From assembly GCA_043809745.1 (NCBI GenBank), contig JBDROU010000046.1, positions 1-64,000 of the forward strand: a stretch of 64,000 nucleotides of DNA, in the 5' to 3' direction. The notes below the pieces were generated by a model. The model ran no database searches and had not been told where the DNA came from. It saw only the letters and a program-made list of their open reading frames with translations. This DNA is from JBDROU01 sp043809745 [NCBI: bacterium] (GTDB lineage: Bacteria; Elusimicrobiota; JBDRMW01). This document shows positions 44,853 to 54,430 of the stretch, one piece after another. Both the position numbers and the translations under genes were made by a program. Every line of letters begins with the position of its first letter. Position 1 is the stretch's first letter.

Positions 44853-44906
44853 AGTGTACAATAGCGATATTAAGAAAATGTAAAAAAATTGTAAAGTTTT
44901 TGTAAA
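44853..44906 (-). promoter_or_regulatory. Promoter with four-box PhoB/PhoP-like array for the 44011 gene
   Basis: Minus strand TTTACA at 44906-44901, 44895-44890 and 44884-44879, then TTAATA at 44873-44868, all with an exact 11-nt period; 9 nt later TACACT (44858-44853) can serve as -10. This is the longest and most regular of the four arrays in the window. Confidence 0.65.
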
Positions 44907-44936
44907 ATCTAAAATAACGAAAAACCAGGCCCAAAC

Positions 44937-45008
44937 ATTTTTATGTGGTTGAATCAAGTTTAAATGGGAAGCAGCATATCCTAAAAATACAGGGAACCAC
45001 ATAAAAAT
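44937..45008. repeat. Perfect 14-bp inverted repeat with 44-nt loop
   Basis: ATTTTTATGTGGTT (44937-44950) and AACCACATAAAAAT (44995-45008) are exact reverse complements. The stem is AT-rich and lies between the box array and the end of hemW. It could be a small element or part of a bidirectional terminator; neither is certain. Confidence 0.45.
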
Positions 45009-45154
45009 AACTTATGTTCTTATAAGATCTCTACTACACTCGGCAGGTCTATTAAAATGATCTTTTGGAACCTTAATTATAGTTAATTTAGCTAGGAAGT
45101 GTCAAGCATTTTTGATTCTAATTTTAAGCATTTTTTAGGGAACCCAGAGAAGCT

Positions 45155-46243
45155 TTACAGCAACTCTCTCAATATCTGGTTAGCAAGCATTATCCCCTTT
45201 GAAGTTAATGCTACTCTTTCGTTTTTAAAGGCAACTAATCCCTTCGGCATAAATTCAGAAAGCTTTTCTTTGAGCATATTTTTTTCTTTTTTACTGCAGC
45301 GCACACCCTCGGTTAATCTCAACCCTAAAAAGAATTTCTCTTTGTTCTTACTTTCCTGAGTGATTGTTACAACATCCTCATTCTGGAATTTACCTTCTTG
45401 AGCCTGAGAAATATACGCCTTGATATCATTTGAATTCCTGAACCTCCTGCCCTTTATGTAAGAGCTTGCGCCAACACCTAATCCAGCATATTCTCCGTTC
45501 AGCCAGTAATTCAAGTTATGTTTACATTCGCACCCGGGCTTAGAAAAATTGGATATTTCGTAATGCAAATATCCATTGCTTAGCAGTAGATCTATTCCCT
45601 CTTTATACATATCTGCGGCTAAATCCTGGTCAACATGCTGTTTTAGTTCACACATCGGGGAGTCAGGCTCCATTGTTAACTCATATATTGATATATGATT
45701 TGGGGCTAAGTTTAATACATTTTTTAAATCACTTATCCACTCCCTTAAAGTCTGAAATGGCAATCCAAATATTAAATCAATATTTACAAAATCGAAGCCA
45801 AGTATTTTAGCTGTATTAAATGCATTGAGCGCATCCTCATTTGAATGAATCCTTCCTAGTATTTTAAGATATTTAGCTTTGCAGCTTTGGAAGCCTAAAC
45901 TAACTCTATTAACGTTGTTATCCTTCAATAAAGAGAACTTATCTTTATTTATGCTTTCCGGGTTTGCTTCAAAACTAATTTCTTTTATCCTGCTTAAATC
46001 GAATTTGCAATTAAGTATACTGAACAATTTTTGCAGCTGTTTATTAGAAAGTAAGGAAGGCGTCCCGCCGCCTATATAAATTGTATCCGGCCGAATACAC
46101 TTCACAGCTCCTGCTTCAATTTCTAAAGCTTTTAAATAGGGATCAATTAAATATTCTTTTTCTCCGAATGAGGAGTAGGAAGTAAAATCACAATAATTAC
46201 AGCGCTTTTTGCAAAACGGAATGTGTATATATAAACCAACCAT
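45155..46243 (-). CDS. hemW: Radical SAM heme chaperone HemW
   Basis: 362 residues. Radical SAM cysteines in IPFCKKRCNYCDF (CxxxCxxC), SAM-binding YIGGGTPSLL, FEANPES, RVSLGFQS and IDLIFGLPFQT, with the C-terminal HemN-type domain (NYWLNGEYAGLGVGASSY). HemW-like members deliver heme rather than oxidise coproporphyrinogen. Last gene of the long PTS-lepA-lepB run, 3 nt after lepB. Confidence 0.93.
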   Translation of the reverse strand: MVGLYIHIPFCKKRCNYCDFTSYSSFGEKEYLIDPYLKALEIEAGAVKCIRPDTIYIGGGTPSLLSNKQLQKLFSILNCKFDLSRIKEISFEANPESINKDKFSLLKDNNVNRVSLGFQSCKAKYLKILGRIHSNEDALNAFNTAKILGFDFVNIDLIFGLPFQTLREWISDLKNVLNLAPNHISIYELTMEPDSPMCELKQHVDQDLAADMYKEGIDLLLSNGYLHYEISNFSKPGCECKHNLNYWLNGEYAGLGVGASSYIKGRRFRNSNDIKAYISQAQEGKFQNEDVVTITQESKNKEKFFLGLRLTEGVRCSKKEKNMLKEKLSEFMPKGLVAFKNERVALTSKGIMLANQILRELL

Positions 46244-46246
46244 CTC

Positions 46247-47005
46247 TTATTTTATAATTCTAATTCTTTTTAACGGCCAGTAAAGGAGTAATGCTTCTCC
46301 CCTGAGCTTCTTAAAATCCAGAGGCCCCCAGAAACGGCTGTCGAAAGACCTATCACGGTTATCACCCATTACAAAGTAGTGATTATCAGGAACAATAACC
46401 GGACCAAAATTATCCCTTATTAAATAATACGGGAGTTTTTCAAATTTATCATCTTCCCATGCTTTTTGGTATTCTGCGCTATCATAGTAGGGCATCTGTG
46501 CCGGAAATGTTTTATCATCCAAATGCTGTTTGTATTTCTCATCAACAGCCTCTCCGTTTACAAAAAGCTGTTTATTCCTAATCTCAATTTTATCTCCCGG
46601 CAAACCCAAAGCTCTTTTGATAAAATCCTTGCCGTAATGAGGATTATCTTTATCTTTAGCAGGATATCTGAATATTACAATATCACCGCGTTTTATTTTT
46701 TTAAGCTTTAAAATCTTTTTTTCAGTGAACGGTATTCTTGTGCCATAAACAAACTTGTTCACAAATAAATGATCGCCTTCAAGCAGCGTCGAAGCCATTG
46801 AAAGAGATGGTATCTTAAATGCTTGAATGAAAAAATACATAATAAAAGCAGCCATAAATATGGCTGAGAATCCGGTATCAAGCCATTCAACTACTTCAGC
46901 ATATATTTTTCTCCATCGATCATTATCAAACCGTTTCTTAAAACGCCTTAATATTATATTCACCAAAAGTATTACGCATCCAGCATAGAAAAGTTTTGCT
47001 TCCAT
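46247..47005 (-). CDS. lepB: Signal peptidase I
   Basis: 252 residues. Membrane helix near residues 45-65, catalytic Ser in KIPSLSMASTLLEGD (about 73), catalytic Lys in DFIKRALGLPGDKIEI (about 130) and the box IVPDNHYFVMGDNRDRSFDSRFWG. It removes signal peptides of exported proteins, including the many secreted products in this window. The ATG is 12 nt from GGAGG, a long spacing. Confidence 0.95.
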   Translation of the reverse strand: MEAKLFYAGCVILLVNIILRRFKKRFDNDRWRKIYAEVVEWLDTGFSAIFMAAFIMYFFIQAFKIPSLSMASTLLEGDHLFVNKFVYGTRIPFTEKKILKLKKIKRGDIVIFRYPAKDKDNPHYGKDFIKRALGLPGDKIEIRNKQLFVNGEAVDEKYKQHLDDKTFPAQMPYYDSAEYQKAWEDDKFEKLPYYLIRDNFGPVIVPDNHYFVMGDNRDRSFDSRFWGPLDFKKLRGEALLLYWPLKRIRIIK

Positions 47006-47033
47006 ATTTAATCACAACCTCCTTTAATATTTT

Positions 47034-48809
47034 TTACTTTTGTTCCAAATTAAGAACCGTTAAGAAAGCCTCCTGAGGCAACTCTACATTTGCAAATTGC
47101 TTCATTTTCTTCTTTCCCTCTTTTTGTTTTTCCAGTAATTTCCGTTTTCTGCTGATATCACCGCCGTAGCATTTTGCTATAACATCCTTGCGTAAAGGCG
47201 GAATGTTCTCCCTTGCAATGATTTTATTATTGACTCGCGATTGAATAGCTATCTGAATCATCTGTCTGGGGATTACTTCTTTAAGCCTTTCTACAAGTTT
47301 CTTGCTTACATAATACGCCCTCTCCTTGTGTACCACGCTTGATAATGCATCTACCACCTTGCCTTGAACTAAAATTTCAACTTTCATCAAATCGCTTGGC
47401 TTCCAACCGCTATGCTCATAGTCGAGAGAAGCATAACCCTTAGATATTGATTTTAACTGGTCATAGAAATCAACTATAACCTCCCCCAATGGCAGTAAAT
47501 AATTAAACATAAGCTTTTTGGATGTGATATAGTGCATCTGCTTCATCTGCCCCCTCTTCTCCTGGCACAACTGCATAACTCCTCCAACAAACTCTTTCGG
47601 CGTTATAATACGGGCCGCTATATACGGCTCATCAACAGCCTCCACCTTGCGCGATGGGAAATTAGCCGGGTTTAATATCTCTTCAATCTCATCGTGTTCA
47701 TTTAATATCCTGTAAACGACGTTAGGAGCTGTAACAATTATCTCAAGCTGAAACTCTCTCTTTAACCTTTCCTTTATTATATCCATATGCAGTAATCCGA
47801 GAAAACCGCATCTAAAACCAAAACCCAATGCCTGGGATGTTTCTGGTTCGAAATGAAACGACGAATCTGAAAGATGCAATTTGTCAATAGCTCCCCTTAA
47901 GAAGCCGTAGTCGGCCGGATTTATTGGATATAATCCAACAAAGATATACGGTTTCAACTCTTTGTAGCCGGGATGAGGCTTTTTTGTTGGATTTTTTACC
48001 GTTGTAATTGTATCACCGATCTTAACCGCATGTATATCCTTGATGCCTGTAACCAGAAATCCAACCTCTCCTGAAGTCAATATTTTGGAACTCACCATCT
48101 TCGGAGTCAGATAACCAACATCAATGCACTCAACCTCCAATTTTGAAGACATCATACACAGTAAATCATTCACTTTCAGCGTACCTTCCAGTATCTTTAT
48201 ATAAATAATCACACCTCTATATGGATCGTATAATGAATCAAATATCAAGGCGGATAAAGGAGCATGCGAGTCCTGCTTATATGGAGGTATTTTTTTAACA
48301 ATGGCCTCTAAAACCTTTTCAACACCCTTCCCCTCTTTCGCGCTGACGAGAATCGGCTCCTCGCCTAAATGCAGGACTTCCTTTAATTGAACTTTAACTC
48401 CTTCAGGATCTGATGCAGGAAGGTCAATTTTATTAATTACCGGGATTATAGTTAGATTCGTCTCCTGAGCCAGATAAGCATTTGCAACTGTTTGCGCCTC
48501 AACACCCTGTGTTGCATCCACCACTAATATTGCCCCTTCACACGCAGCAAGCGCCCTGCTTACCTCATAAGTAAAATCTACATGACCGGGTGTATCAATC
48601 AAATTAAGAATATACTTCTTCTTATAGATCATGCGAACCGCTTTAGCCTTAATTGTGATACCGCGTTCCCGCTCAAGTTCCATATCATCCAAAACCTGGT
48701 CGCGCATATCTCTTTTAGAGACAGTACTTGTTAACTCAAGCAAACGGTCAGCTAAAGTGGACTTCCCATGATCGATATGCGCTATTATAGAAAAATTTCT
48801 TATTTCCAA
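47034..48809 (-). CDS. lepA: Elongation factor 4 (LepA)
   Basis: 591 residues, normal for LepA. GTPase motifs AHIDHGKSTLADRLLE, RERGITIKAKAVRM, DTPGHVDFTYEVSRAL and VINKIDLP, then EF-G-like domains and the LepA C-terminus (ETLLEKQKEGKKKMK-like basic tail). A ribosome back-translocase. It overlaps the ptsI end by 10 nt and is followed by lepB, the common lepA-lepB order. Confidence 0.97.
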   Translation of the reverse strand: MEIRNFSIIAHIDHGKSTLADRLLELTSTVSKRDMRDQVLDDMELERERGITIKAKAVRMIYKKKYILNLIDTPGHVDFTYEVSRALAACEGAILVVDATQGVEAQTVANAYLAQETNLTIIPVINKIDLPASDPEGVKVQLKEVLHLGEEPILVSAKEGKGVEKVLEAIVKKIPPYKQDSHAPLSALIFDSLYDPYRGVIIYIKILEGTLKVNDLLCMMSSKLEVECIDVGYLTPKMVSSKILTSGEVGFLVTGIKDIHAVKIGDTITTVKNPTKKPHPGYKELKPYIFVGLYPINPADYGFLRGAIDKLHLSDSSFHFEPETSQALGFGFRCGFLGLLHMDIIKERLKREFQLEIIVTAPNVVYRILNEHDEIEEILNPANFPSRKVEAVDEPYIAARIITPKEFVGGVMQLCQEKRGQMKQMHYITSKKLMFNYLLPLGEVIVDFYDQLKSISKGYASLDYEHSGWKPSDLMKVEILVQGKVVDALSSVVHKERAYYVSKKLVERLKEVIPRQMIQIAIQSRVNNKIIARENIPPLRKDVIAKCYGGDISRKRKLLEKQKEGKKKMKQFANVELPQEAFLTVLNLEQK

Positions 48810-50551
48810 TTTGATCTAGCAACTCCCCTTTTGACAACGCGCGATATAGAATCCCTATCGCTCAACCGCATTATCTCTTTTACTAATTCCTGTGATTTGC
48901 GAAAGTTCGATGTGCGAATAAAACTCTTAATGCGCGGCACATCAACCGGAGATATGCTCAACTCGTCCAAACCCAATCCCAACAATACTGCATTTAAGTT
49001 CGGATCGGCCGCCATCTCACCGCACATGCCTACCCATTTCCCGGCAGCGTGTGTTGAATCCACCACAAATTTAATCAAACGCAATATAGAAAGGTTTAAC
49101 GGATCGTAAAGTGTCGCAACATCTTCGTTAACTCTGTCCACTGCAAGTGTATATTGAATTAGATCATTTGTGCCAATTGAGATGAAATCTGATTCCTTTG
49201 CCAAAATGTCTGTTATCAAAGCGGCACTGGGTACCTCAATCATGATCCCGATCTCGATATCACCGTCAAAATCAATTCTTTCTCTGGTTAGCTCAAGCTT
49301 AACCTCTTTCACTAACTCCTGAACCTGTCTTAACTCTTCCAGGGTGCTAATCATGGGAAACATCATCTTTACCTTTCCTTCTGATGATGCGCGCAGTATA
49401 GCCCGAATCTGGGGTTTAAGCAGTTCTGGGTGGTGCAGACATAAGCGAATTCCCCTCAATCCCATAAATGGATTACGCTCCTGCTTTCCAACTCCGTATC
49501 CCTGCTTTGCCAATTTGTCACCACCCAGATCCAATGTGCGGATAATAACACTATAAGGAAGCAGAGATTTAACAACATTAGTATAATGCCTGTATTGTTC
49601 CTCCTCTGTTGGAAGCGAGTTTCTGTCTAAAAATAAAAATTCTGTTCTAAATAATCCGACGCCCTCTGCCCCATGCGATAGCACTGACTTTACTTCATCT
49701 GAAGAATCAATATTGGCAGCCAACACTATTCGGTGTCCATCAACAGTTTGAGCAGGGAGGTCTTTTAACTTCTCCAACTCTCTTAATTCTGCCATATGTA
49801 TCTCTTTTGCCCTTCTATAGCTGGAGATTGTATCCCTATCCGGATTTATAATAACCAATCCCGCATTACCGTCTATAATCACATCATCACCGGATCTAAT
49901 AAATTTGGAAATGGCTTTTAATCCAACAACAGCCGGTATCTCTAAGATGCGGGCAACAATAGCCGTATGAGAAGTTTTTCCTCCAATATCTGTTGCAAAT
50001 GCCTTAACCATCTGATCACGCATATGAACTGTATCCGAAGGACTTAAACTGTGGGCTATAATGAGAACCTCATCTTTAAGCTTGGTCATATCTTTCTTCT
50101 TTCTGCCCAATAGGTTCTGCATTATTTTCTTTCCGACATCTATTACATCATTCTTTCTTTCTCTAAAATACTCGTCATCAAGTTTTTCGAACTTTTTAAC
50201 AATCTTATCAATACTCTGCTTTAATGCATATTCTGCCTTTACCCACTCACGGTTTATAGTCTGGATTACATCTTCAGTCAATATTGGATCGCTTAATATA
50301 AGCAAATAAGCTTCTATAAGACGAGCATGGCTCTTTCCAAGGGTTTTAAGTATTTTTTCCTGGGTTTGCAGCATCTCATTTTTTGTTTTGCTTAATGCAG
50401 TCTGAAAACGCAATATTTCATCCTTAACACCGCTCCTTTGCACTGTTGCTTCCGGGAAGTAATCGCTCTCTTCTTCAATAACAAATGCCTTACCTATAGC
50501 TATACCTGGGGAAGCAGCTATGCCCTTAAATACACTTTTCTTTTTTTCCAT
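48800..50551 (-). CDS. ptsI: PTS enzyme I
   Basis: 583 residues. KGIAASPGIAIGKAFV at the N-terminus, active-site His in GGKTSHTAIVARILEIPAVVG (about residue 193), PEP-binding GVGLFRTEFLFLDR, GGDKL, NPFMGLRGIRL, and the catalytic Cys in VGMCGEMAADP (about 510). It moves phosphate from PEP to HPr. It is encoded just after HPr. Confidence 0.97.
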   Translation of the reverse strand: MEKKKSVFKGIAASPGIAIGKAFVIEEESDYFPEATVQRSGVKDEILRFQTALSKTKNEMLQTQEKILKTLGKSHARLIEAYLLILSDPILTEDVIQTINREWVKAEYALKQSIDKIVKKFEKLDDEYFRERKNDVIDVGKKIMQNLLGRKKKDMTKLKDEVLIIAHSLSPSDTVHMRDQMVKAFATDIGGKTSHTAIVARILEIPAVVGLKAISKFIRSGDDVIIDGNAGLVIINPDRDTISSYRRAKEIHMAELRELEKLKDLPAQTVDGHRIVLAANIDSSDEVKSVLSHGAEGVGLFRTEFLFLDRNSLPTEEEQYRHYTNVVKSLLPYSVIIRTLDLGGDKLAKQGYGVGKQERNPFMGLRGIRLCLHHPELLKPQIRAILRASSEGKVKMMFPMISTLEELRQVQELVKEVKLELTRERIDFDGDIEIGIMIEVPSAALITDILAKESDFISIGTNDLIQYTLAVDRVNEDVATLYDPLNLSILRLIKFVVDSTHAAGKWVGMCGEMAADPNLNAVLLGLGLDELSISPVDVPRIKSFIRTSNFRKSQELVKEIMRLSDRDSISRVVKRGVARSNWK

Positions 50552-50581
50552 TATAATCCTCCGCTATTTGAGTTTTTTTAT

Positions 50582-50848
50582 TCACTCTTCGCCAAATTTC
50601 GAATCGAACAACCTTTCCAATTCCTCAATTGCAGCTTGTTCGTCTTCACCATCTAATAGTATCGTGAGTTCAGAAAGTTGTTCAGCGGCAAGCATGAGTA
50701 TGCCCATTATGCTCTTGCCATTAACCTCCTGATCACCCTTTATAACTTTTACCTCTGATTTAAATTTATTTGTAGTTTGCACAAGAAGGGCAGCTGGACG
50801 GGCATGAAGTCCCAATTTGTTTTTTACCTGTAATATTTTTTCTATCAT
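50582..50848 (-). CDS. ptsH: Phosphocarrier protein HPr
   Basis: 88 residues from the ATG giving MIEKILQVKNKLG. Catalytic His in GLHARPAALLV (about 15) and regulatory Ser in NGKSIMGILML (about 46), the target of HprK, which is encoded in the same operon. The start overlaps the EIID stop by 1 nt (TAATG). Confidence 0.95.
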   Translation of the reverse strand: MIEKILQVKNKLGLHARPAALLVQTTNKFKSEVKVIKGDQEVNGKSIMGILMLAAEQLSELTILLDGEDEQAAIEELERLFDSKFGEE

Positions 50849-51651
50849 TATAATAATCCTATCGCGGTCAGAATGACACATAAAACCAGACCACTTATAA
50901 ATATTTTTATTGTGGATTGCTCCAATATTTTTAAGCTGACAAACAGAATCAAAAACAACGCGCTGAAAAGCTTTAGTTTAACAGTTGGAACATTACAAAT
51001 AATAAAGAATAAAATGAGAAAAGATGTTATTGCCAAACCTATCAAACATAACACATGATGAATCTTTGCCAAAGGTATTTTCTTTAAATACTGCAAAACA
51101 GCTTCCTTGTAACGTATACCGGCTGCTCCGCATAAAAAACGCACATTTAAGGTTACGCTATTATACAAAAGTAAATAGAGTATAATTGACAAAACTATAT
51201 AATTTGAAGTAATATTCTTAAAACAAACAAAAAATAACATACATCCGATTATAGAATTAAACGGCCTTAAACACCCCCAAATAAAACTATCTCCTATAGC
51301 AGCTAGTGAGGATGAAAGATATTTTTTTATCATAGGAATCTCTTTATCCATATTCCTTTCTGAAGTTAAACTGCTTTCCTCTTTATCTATTACAAGCGCT
51401 GCGACAAGAGGGACCAAATATGGGTTAGTGACAAAATAATCAAGATGTCTGGTAATTGCAGCGTTCAACTTTTCCGAATTCTTACTATAAATCTTTGTAA
51501 GAAAAGGCAGGATAGTAAAAGCAAATCCAATATTTTGCAGCCCTTCTCTATTCCAATATGCCTGTATAAAAAATGAACGAAAGAAAAGTATCCAAGCCTT
51601 CTTTAATTTAAACAACGAAGCAAAATCAGCAAGTTTTGAATATATTGTCAT
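50848..51651 (-). CDS. PTS mannose-family EIID component
   Basis: 267 residues from ATG 51651 (an in-frame TTG at 51681 overlaps EIIC). EIID-Man features: FFRSFFIQAYWNREGLQNIGFAFTI..., FVTNPYLVPLVAALVIDKE, and AIGDSFIWGCLRPF, then several hydrophobic helices. With EIIC it forms the membrane channel of a mannose/sorbose-type PTS; the sugar cannot be told. Confidence 0.88.
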   Translation of the reverse strand: MTIYSKLADFASLFKLKKAWILFFRSFFIQAYWNREGLQNIGFAFTILPFLTKIYSKNSEKLNAAITRHLDYFVTNPYLVPLVAALVIDKEESSLTSERNMDKEIPMIKKYLSSSLAAIGDSFIWGCLRPFNSIIGCMLFFVCFKNITSNYIVLSIILYLLLYNSVTLNVRFLCGAAGIRYKEAVLQYLKKIPLAKIHHVLCLIGLAITSFLILFFIICNVPTVKLKLFSALFLILFVSLKILEQSTIKIFISGLVLCVILTAIGLL

Positions 51652-51674
51652 ATCTGTTCTCACTACGAGCAATC

Positions 51675-52307
51675 TCACCAAACTCTTATTTTTTTAAACT
51701 TATCTAAATTAAAGGCAATCACAAGGCTCAGCAAAGGCAAAAAAACATCAAAAGCGATAAACCCATTTAGAATCATATCCGGTAAAAAAGTAAAAATTAT
51801 ATCTCTTAAGAAACATGCAAATCCCAAGGATAAAGCAATAAATACAAAATTACGAATTACAATAATAATAATATTCCCAACAATTACACCTGTAACCGCT
51901 CGATCAAGATGCTTATATATTGCCTGGAAATAATCAAAAAATATAGACGACTTCTTTTTAAACCAAAGATCATATACATGGAAACTCATAGCAACAATAA
52001 AAGCGAAGAGTATTGCAATTGTCTTATTATGAACAACCGGAGATGCAACTCCTATAAAAAAAACTCCTGCTGTAATTGAAGACATAATCGCGGCATCTAA
52101 TGGAATAACAACTCCCAAAGGAAGCATATCGATGCATATAAGCTCCAGGATAACACCCAAAGTAAACCCTTCAACAGGGGCATTGAAGCAAAATCCAAAT
52201 ACTGTTAAAAGAACCAGCGGCCTTGAAAGCAACATCTGTCCTACAAATGTAACGTCTAGCGAAAACACCGAACCGATTAATGAAATTAATAATATTTGTT
52301 CAACCAT
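51675..52307 (-). CDS. PTS mannose-family EIIC component
   Basis: The ATG at 52307 (MVEQILLISLIGS) overlaps the end of the GH57 gene by 8 nt; a longer frame from 52358 lies inside that gene. 210 residues, shorter than the usual 250-265, with the EIIC-Man hallmark EGFTLGVILELICIDMLPLGVVIPLDAA and six or so membrane helices. It has no ribosome site and is probably translated by coupling to the upstream gene. Confidence 0.85.
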   Translation of the reverse strand: MVEQILLISLIGSVFSLDVTFVGQMLLSRPLVLLTVFGFCFNAPVEGFTLGVILELICIDMLPLGVVIPLDAAIMSSITAGVFFIGVASPVVHNKTIAILFAFIVAMSFHVYDLWFKKKSSIFFDYFQAIYKHLDRAVTGVIVGNIIIIVIRNFVFIALSLGFACFLRDIIFTFLPDMILNGFIAFDVFLPLLSLVIAFNLDKFKKIRVW

Positions 52308-54411
52308 TGGCAAGTGTGGAAGCCGAAATTCTCCATTCCCATAAAAATGAAGAGTCAATATCTAAACCAAACTTACAGTGGGGAGTAATACTTATTCCCT
52401 GAAAGGTTTTCTCAAAACCATCTTCAGATTGTGATACAGTTTCTATAGGGAACTGCCATATATTTACTAAATTATTAAAACACATTTTTACCTGCGTATT
52501 TTTTTCAGCGGCGTTCCACAAAAACTCATTTGAAAATAACTCTTTTTTCTCTTTATATTCGCTGCCAAGCAGCAAATTTAGCTCAACTCCAAACCACAAG
52601 TCTACTTTTTGCTTACAGCAGTTCTTTATTGTATATAGTACCTTAACCTCACTATCAGGTAAAAATTCAAACCTTTTGCTTACAAATATAGGACAATGGC
52701 AGTCTCCTACCCAAACATTCCCTCTGTTTGACAGCTCTAATATGATATTACTATCCTTTTCCTCATGTACGCTCCATTTATATTGGGCGAGCACAAAATC
52801 CCCCTGCTCCCCGTACTGACTTTTTTCATACTCATCAAGCCTGGCAAATGGATGGAAAAAGTGATCCAAAAAAGTCAATCTATCGTACCAATCATAAAAT
52901 AAGCTTTCCTTCAAATCACTTTGCTTAGTTTTTACTAAACCATGTATAGTTTTAACTTCACCATCTCCCTTATTCTCGCCTTTATCCACAACAACAAGTT
53001 TTTCTAACTTTTCATGGTATGCTTCTTTACGCCTAGTAATCACATTTGTAAGATTTACAGAGTTAGGTTTATAATCCCATTCTATAACAGATCCACCGCG
53101 ATGAGGAGCAAAATAGAAATTCTGCTGCTTACCTTCAATAAGGACCTCCTCAAAACCATCACAATTAAAGTCTTCTATTAGATGCCAGTAATTCTTGCTT
53201 TTTGAAGAAGCTATCCCATTATCCGTTAAGCTTTCTGCTTTTATCAGGTTGCTGTATATGGCCTCCCTAAGATGAGGAAGATACAATCCTCCAAAAACAC
53301 CATGCCAGTAAGCGCAGTTGCATTGTCCGGCCCATAGATGGTTGACAGCATCCGAAATAAAATTCTTGTTTCCTTCAACTGATTCAAGCTTATGGACCTT
53401 TTGGCTTACCAAAAGCATTTTTTTGTGCATAGCATTTGATTCAGGATATTTATACAAAAAATTTCTCCAAAGCGCGCCGCGCAAAAATGACATATCTTCT
53501 TCTGACATGTCGTTCATGTTCATACGCTTCAAAAAATGCTCAAATTTTATTTCCATATCCGAGGGCAGCGTCCACTCGGACATCTCAAAATAAGAAGCTG
53601 TTGGTATATAAAGCATACCCTTGCCGGGAAAAGACTTTGAAAAATCGCTGAATTTCCAGGTCTTTATCCATTCCTGGTTTTCATCGAGTAGAGTAAAGAA
53701 CTTATCCAGCCATCCTTTTTCGTACACATGCTTATAAGTCCCAGGCCAAAGCCCAAACTTCTCCCCATCATCAGCCATTACAAGAAGTCCCTGATCATGT
53801 TTTTCAGCGTACTGCCTGAAATAATCAATGCATTTTTCCGCAGTACTGAATGGTATCATGTACCTTAACATTTTGTTAATTGGGAACAGTTTGACAGTAA
53901 CTCCTTGTTCCTCAGTTACAAAATAACCTGTCAATTTATCACATGAAATTCCTGCTGCCTGAAAATGCGCATCATCCAGAATGGTATACTCTACACCGGC
54001 CTCAGCTAATACCTTGGGAAGGTGCGGTTCCCACACACGTTCTGTTAGCCAAAGACCTTTAGGCATAAATCCAAAACAATCTTTAATAAACTTACTTTGT
54101 TTTTTTATTTGACCTATCTTATCGCTATCCGGAAGCGAAGAAAGTATCGGTTCATAATATCCGCCTGTTAGAAGCTCAAGCCTTCCCGTGGAAACCATAT
54201 TTTTAAGTTTCGCAAGAAACTCAGGCTTATATACTTTTAGCCAATCAAACAAAACCCCGCTAACATGCAGATTCCAGTTTATACGCGGATGCTTCTCCAG
54301 AACCTCTAATAAAGGCTGGTATGAACTGGCAAAAGCTTTTTCCAGGACCTCACTAAAATTACCGACAGGCTGGTGGTTATGGATGCCAAAAATAAAATTT
54401 ACTGTTCCCAT
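52300..54411 (-). CDS. GH57 4-alpha-glucanotransferase / alpha-amylase
   Basis: 703 residues. FIFGIHNHQPVGNF opens the GH57 barrel; catalytic Glu in GLWLTERVWEP (about 125) and Asp in LLVMADDGEKFGLWPG (about 215), the same arrangement as in archaeal GH57 4-alpha-glucanotransferases. The DUF1925/DUF1926-type C-terminal beta domains follow (NCAYWHGVFGGLYLPHLREAIY; FVSKRFEFLPDSEVKVLYTI). No signal peptide, so it acts on cytoplasmic glucan. It lies between the branching enzyme and EIIC genes of the PTS operon. Confidence 0.9.
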   Translation of the reverse strand: MGTVNFIFGIHNHQPVGNFSEVLEKAFASSYQPLLEVLEKHPRINWNLHVSGVLFDWLKVYKPEFLAKLKNMVSTGRLELLTGGYYEPILSSLPDSDKIGQIKKQSKFIKDCFGFMPKGLWLTERVWEPHLPKVLAEAGVEYTILDDAHFQAAGISCDKLTGYFVTEEQGVTVKLFPINKMLRYMIPFSTAEKCIDYFRQYAEKHDQGLLVMADDGEKFGLWPGTYKHVYEKGWLDKFFTLLDENQEWIKTWKFSDFSKSFPGKGMLYIPTASYFEMSEWTLPSDMEIKFEHFLKRMNMNDMSEEDMSFLRGALWRNFLYKYPESNAMHKKMLLVSQKVHKLESVEGNKNFISDAVNHLWAGQCNCAYWHGVFGGLYLPHLREAIYSNLIKAESLTDNGIASSKSKNYWHLIEDFNCDGFEEVLIEGKQQNFYFAPHRGGSVIEWDYKPNSVNLTNVITRRKEAYHEKLEKLVVVDKGENKGDGEVKTIHGLVKTKQSDLKESLFYDWYDRLTFLDHFFHPFARLDEYEKSQYGEQGDFVLAQYKWSVHEEKDSNIILELSNRGNVWVGDCHCPIFVSKRFEFLPDSEVKVLYTIKNCCKQKVDLWFGVELNLLLGSEYKEKKELFSNEFLWNAAEKNTQVKMCFNNLVNIWQFPIETVSQSEDGFEKTFQGISITPHCKFGLDIDSSFLWEWRISASTLANG

Positions 54412-54430
54412 ATTTGACAATAGCTAGAAA

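Larger units (their letters stand above)
44758..45154. other. 397-nt intergenic region: regulatory array and inverted repeat
   Basis: Apart from the promoter array (44853-44906) and the inverted repeat (44937-45008) described separately, the part from about 45010 to 45154 is AT-rich with repeated AAGCATTTTT and no gene. A 68-codon frame on the minus strand (from 45002) has no ribosome site and is not believed. Confidence 0.4.

Noticed and set aside
44796-45002. 68-codon hydrophobic frame upstream of the small secreted gene
   Set aside because: It overlaps the promoter array and an inverted repeat and has no ribosome site.
51667-51676. Fourth copy of the GAGATTGCTC 10-mer at the EIIC/EIID junction
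   Set aside because: Only 10 of 11 bases match, it is on the other strand, and it is far from LAP(P) genes; within chance over 64 kb.
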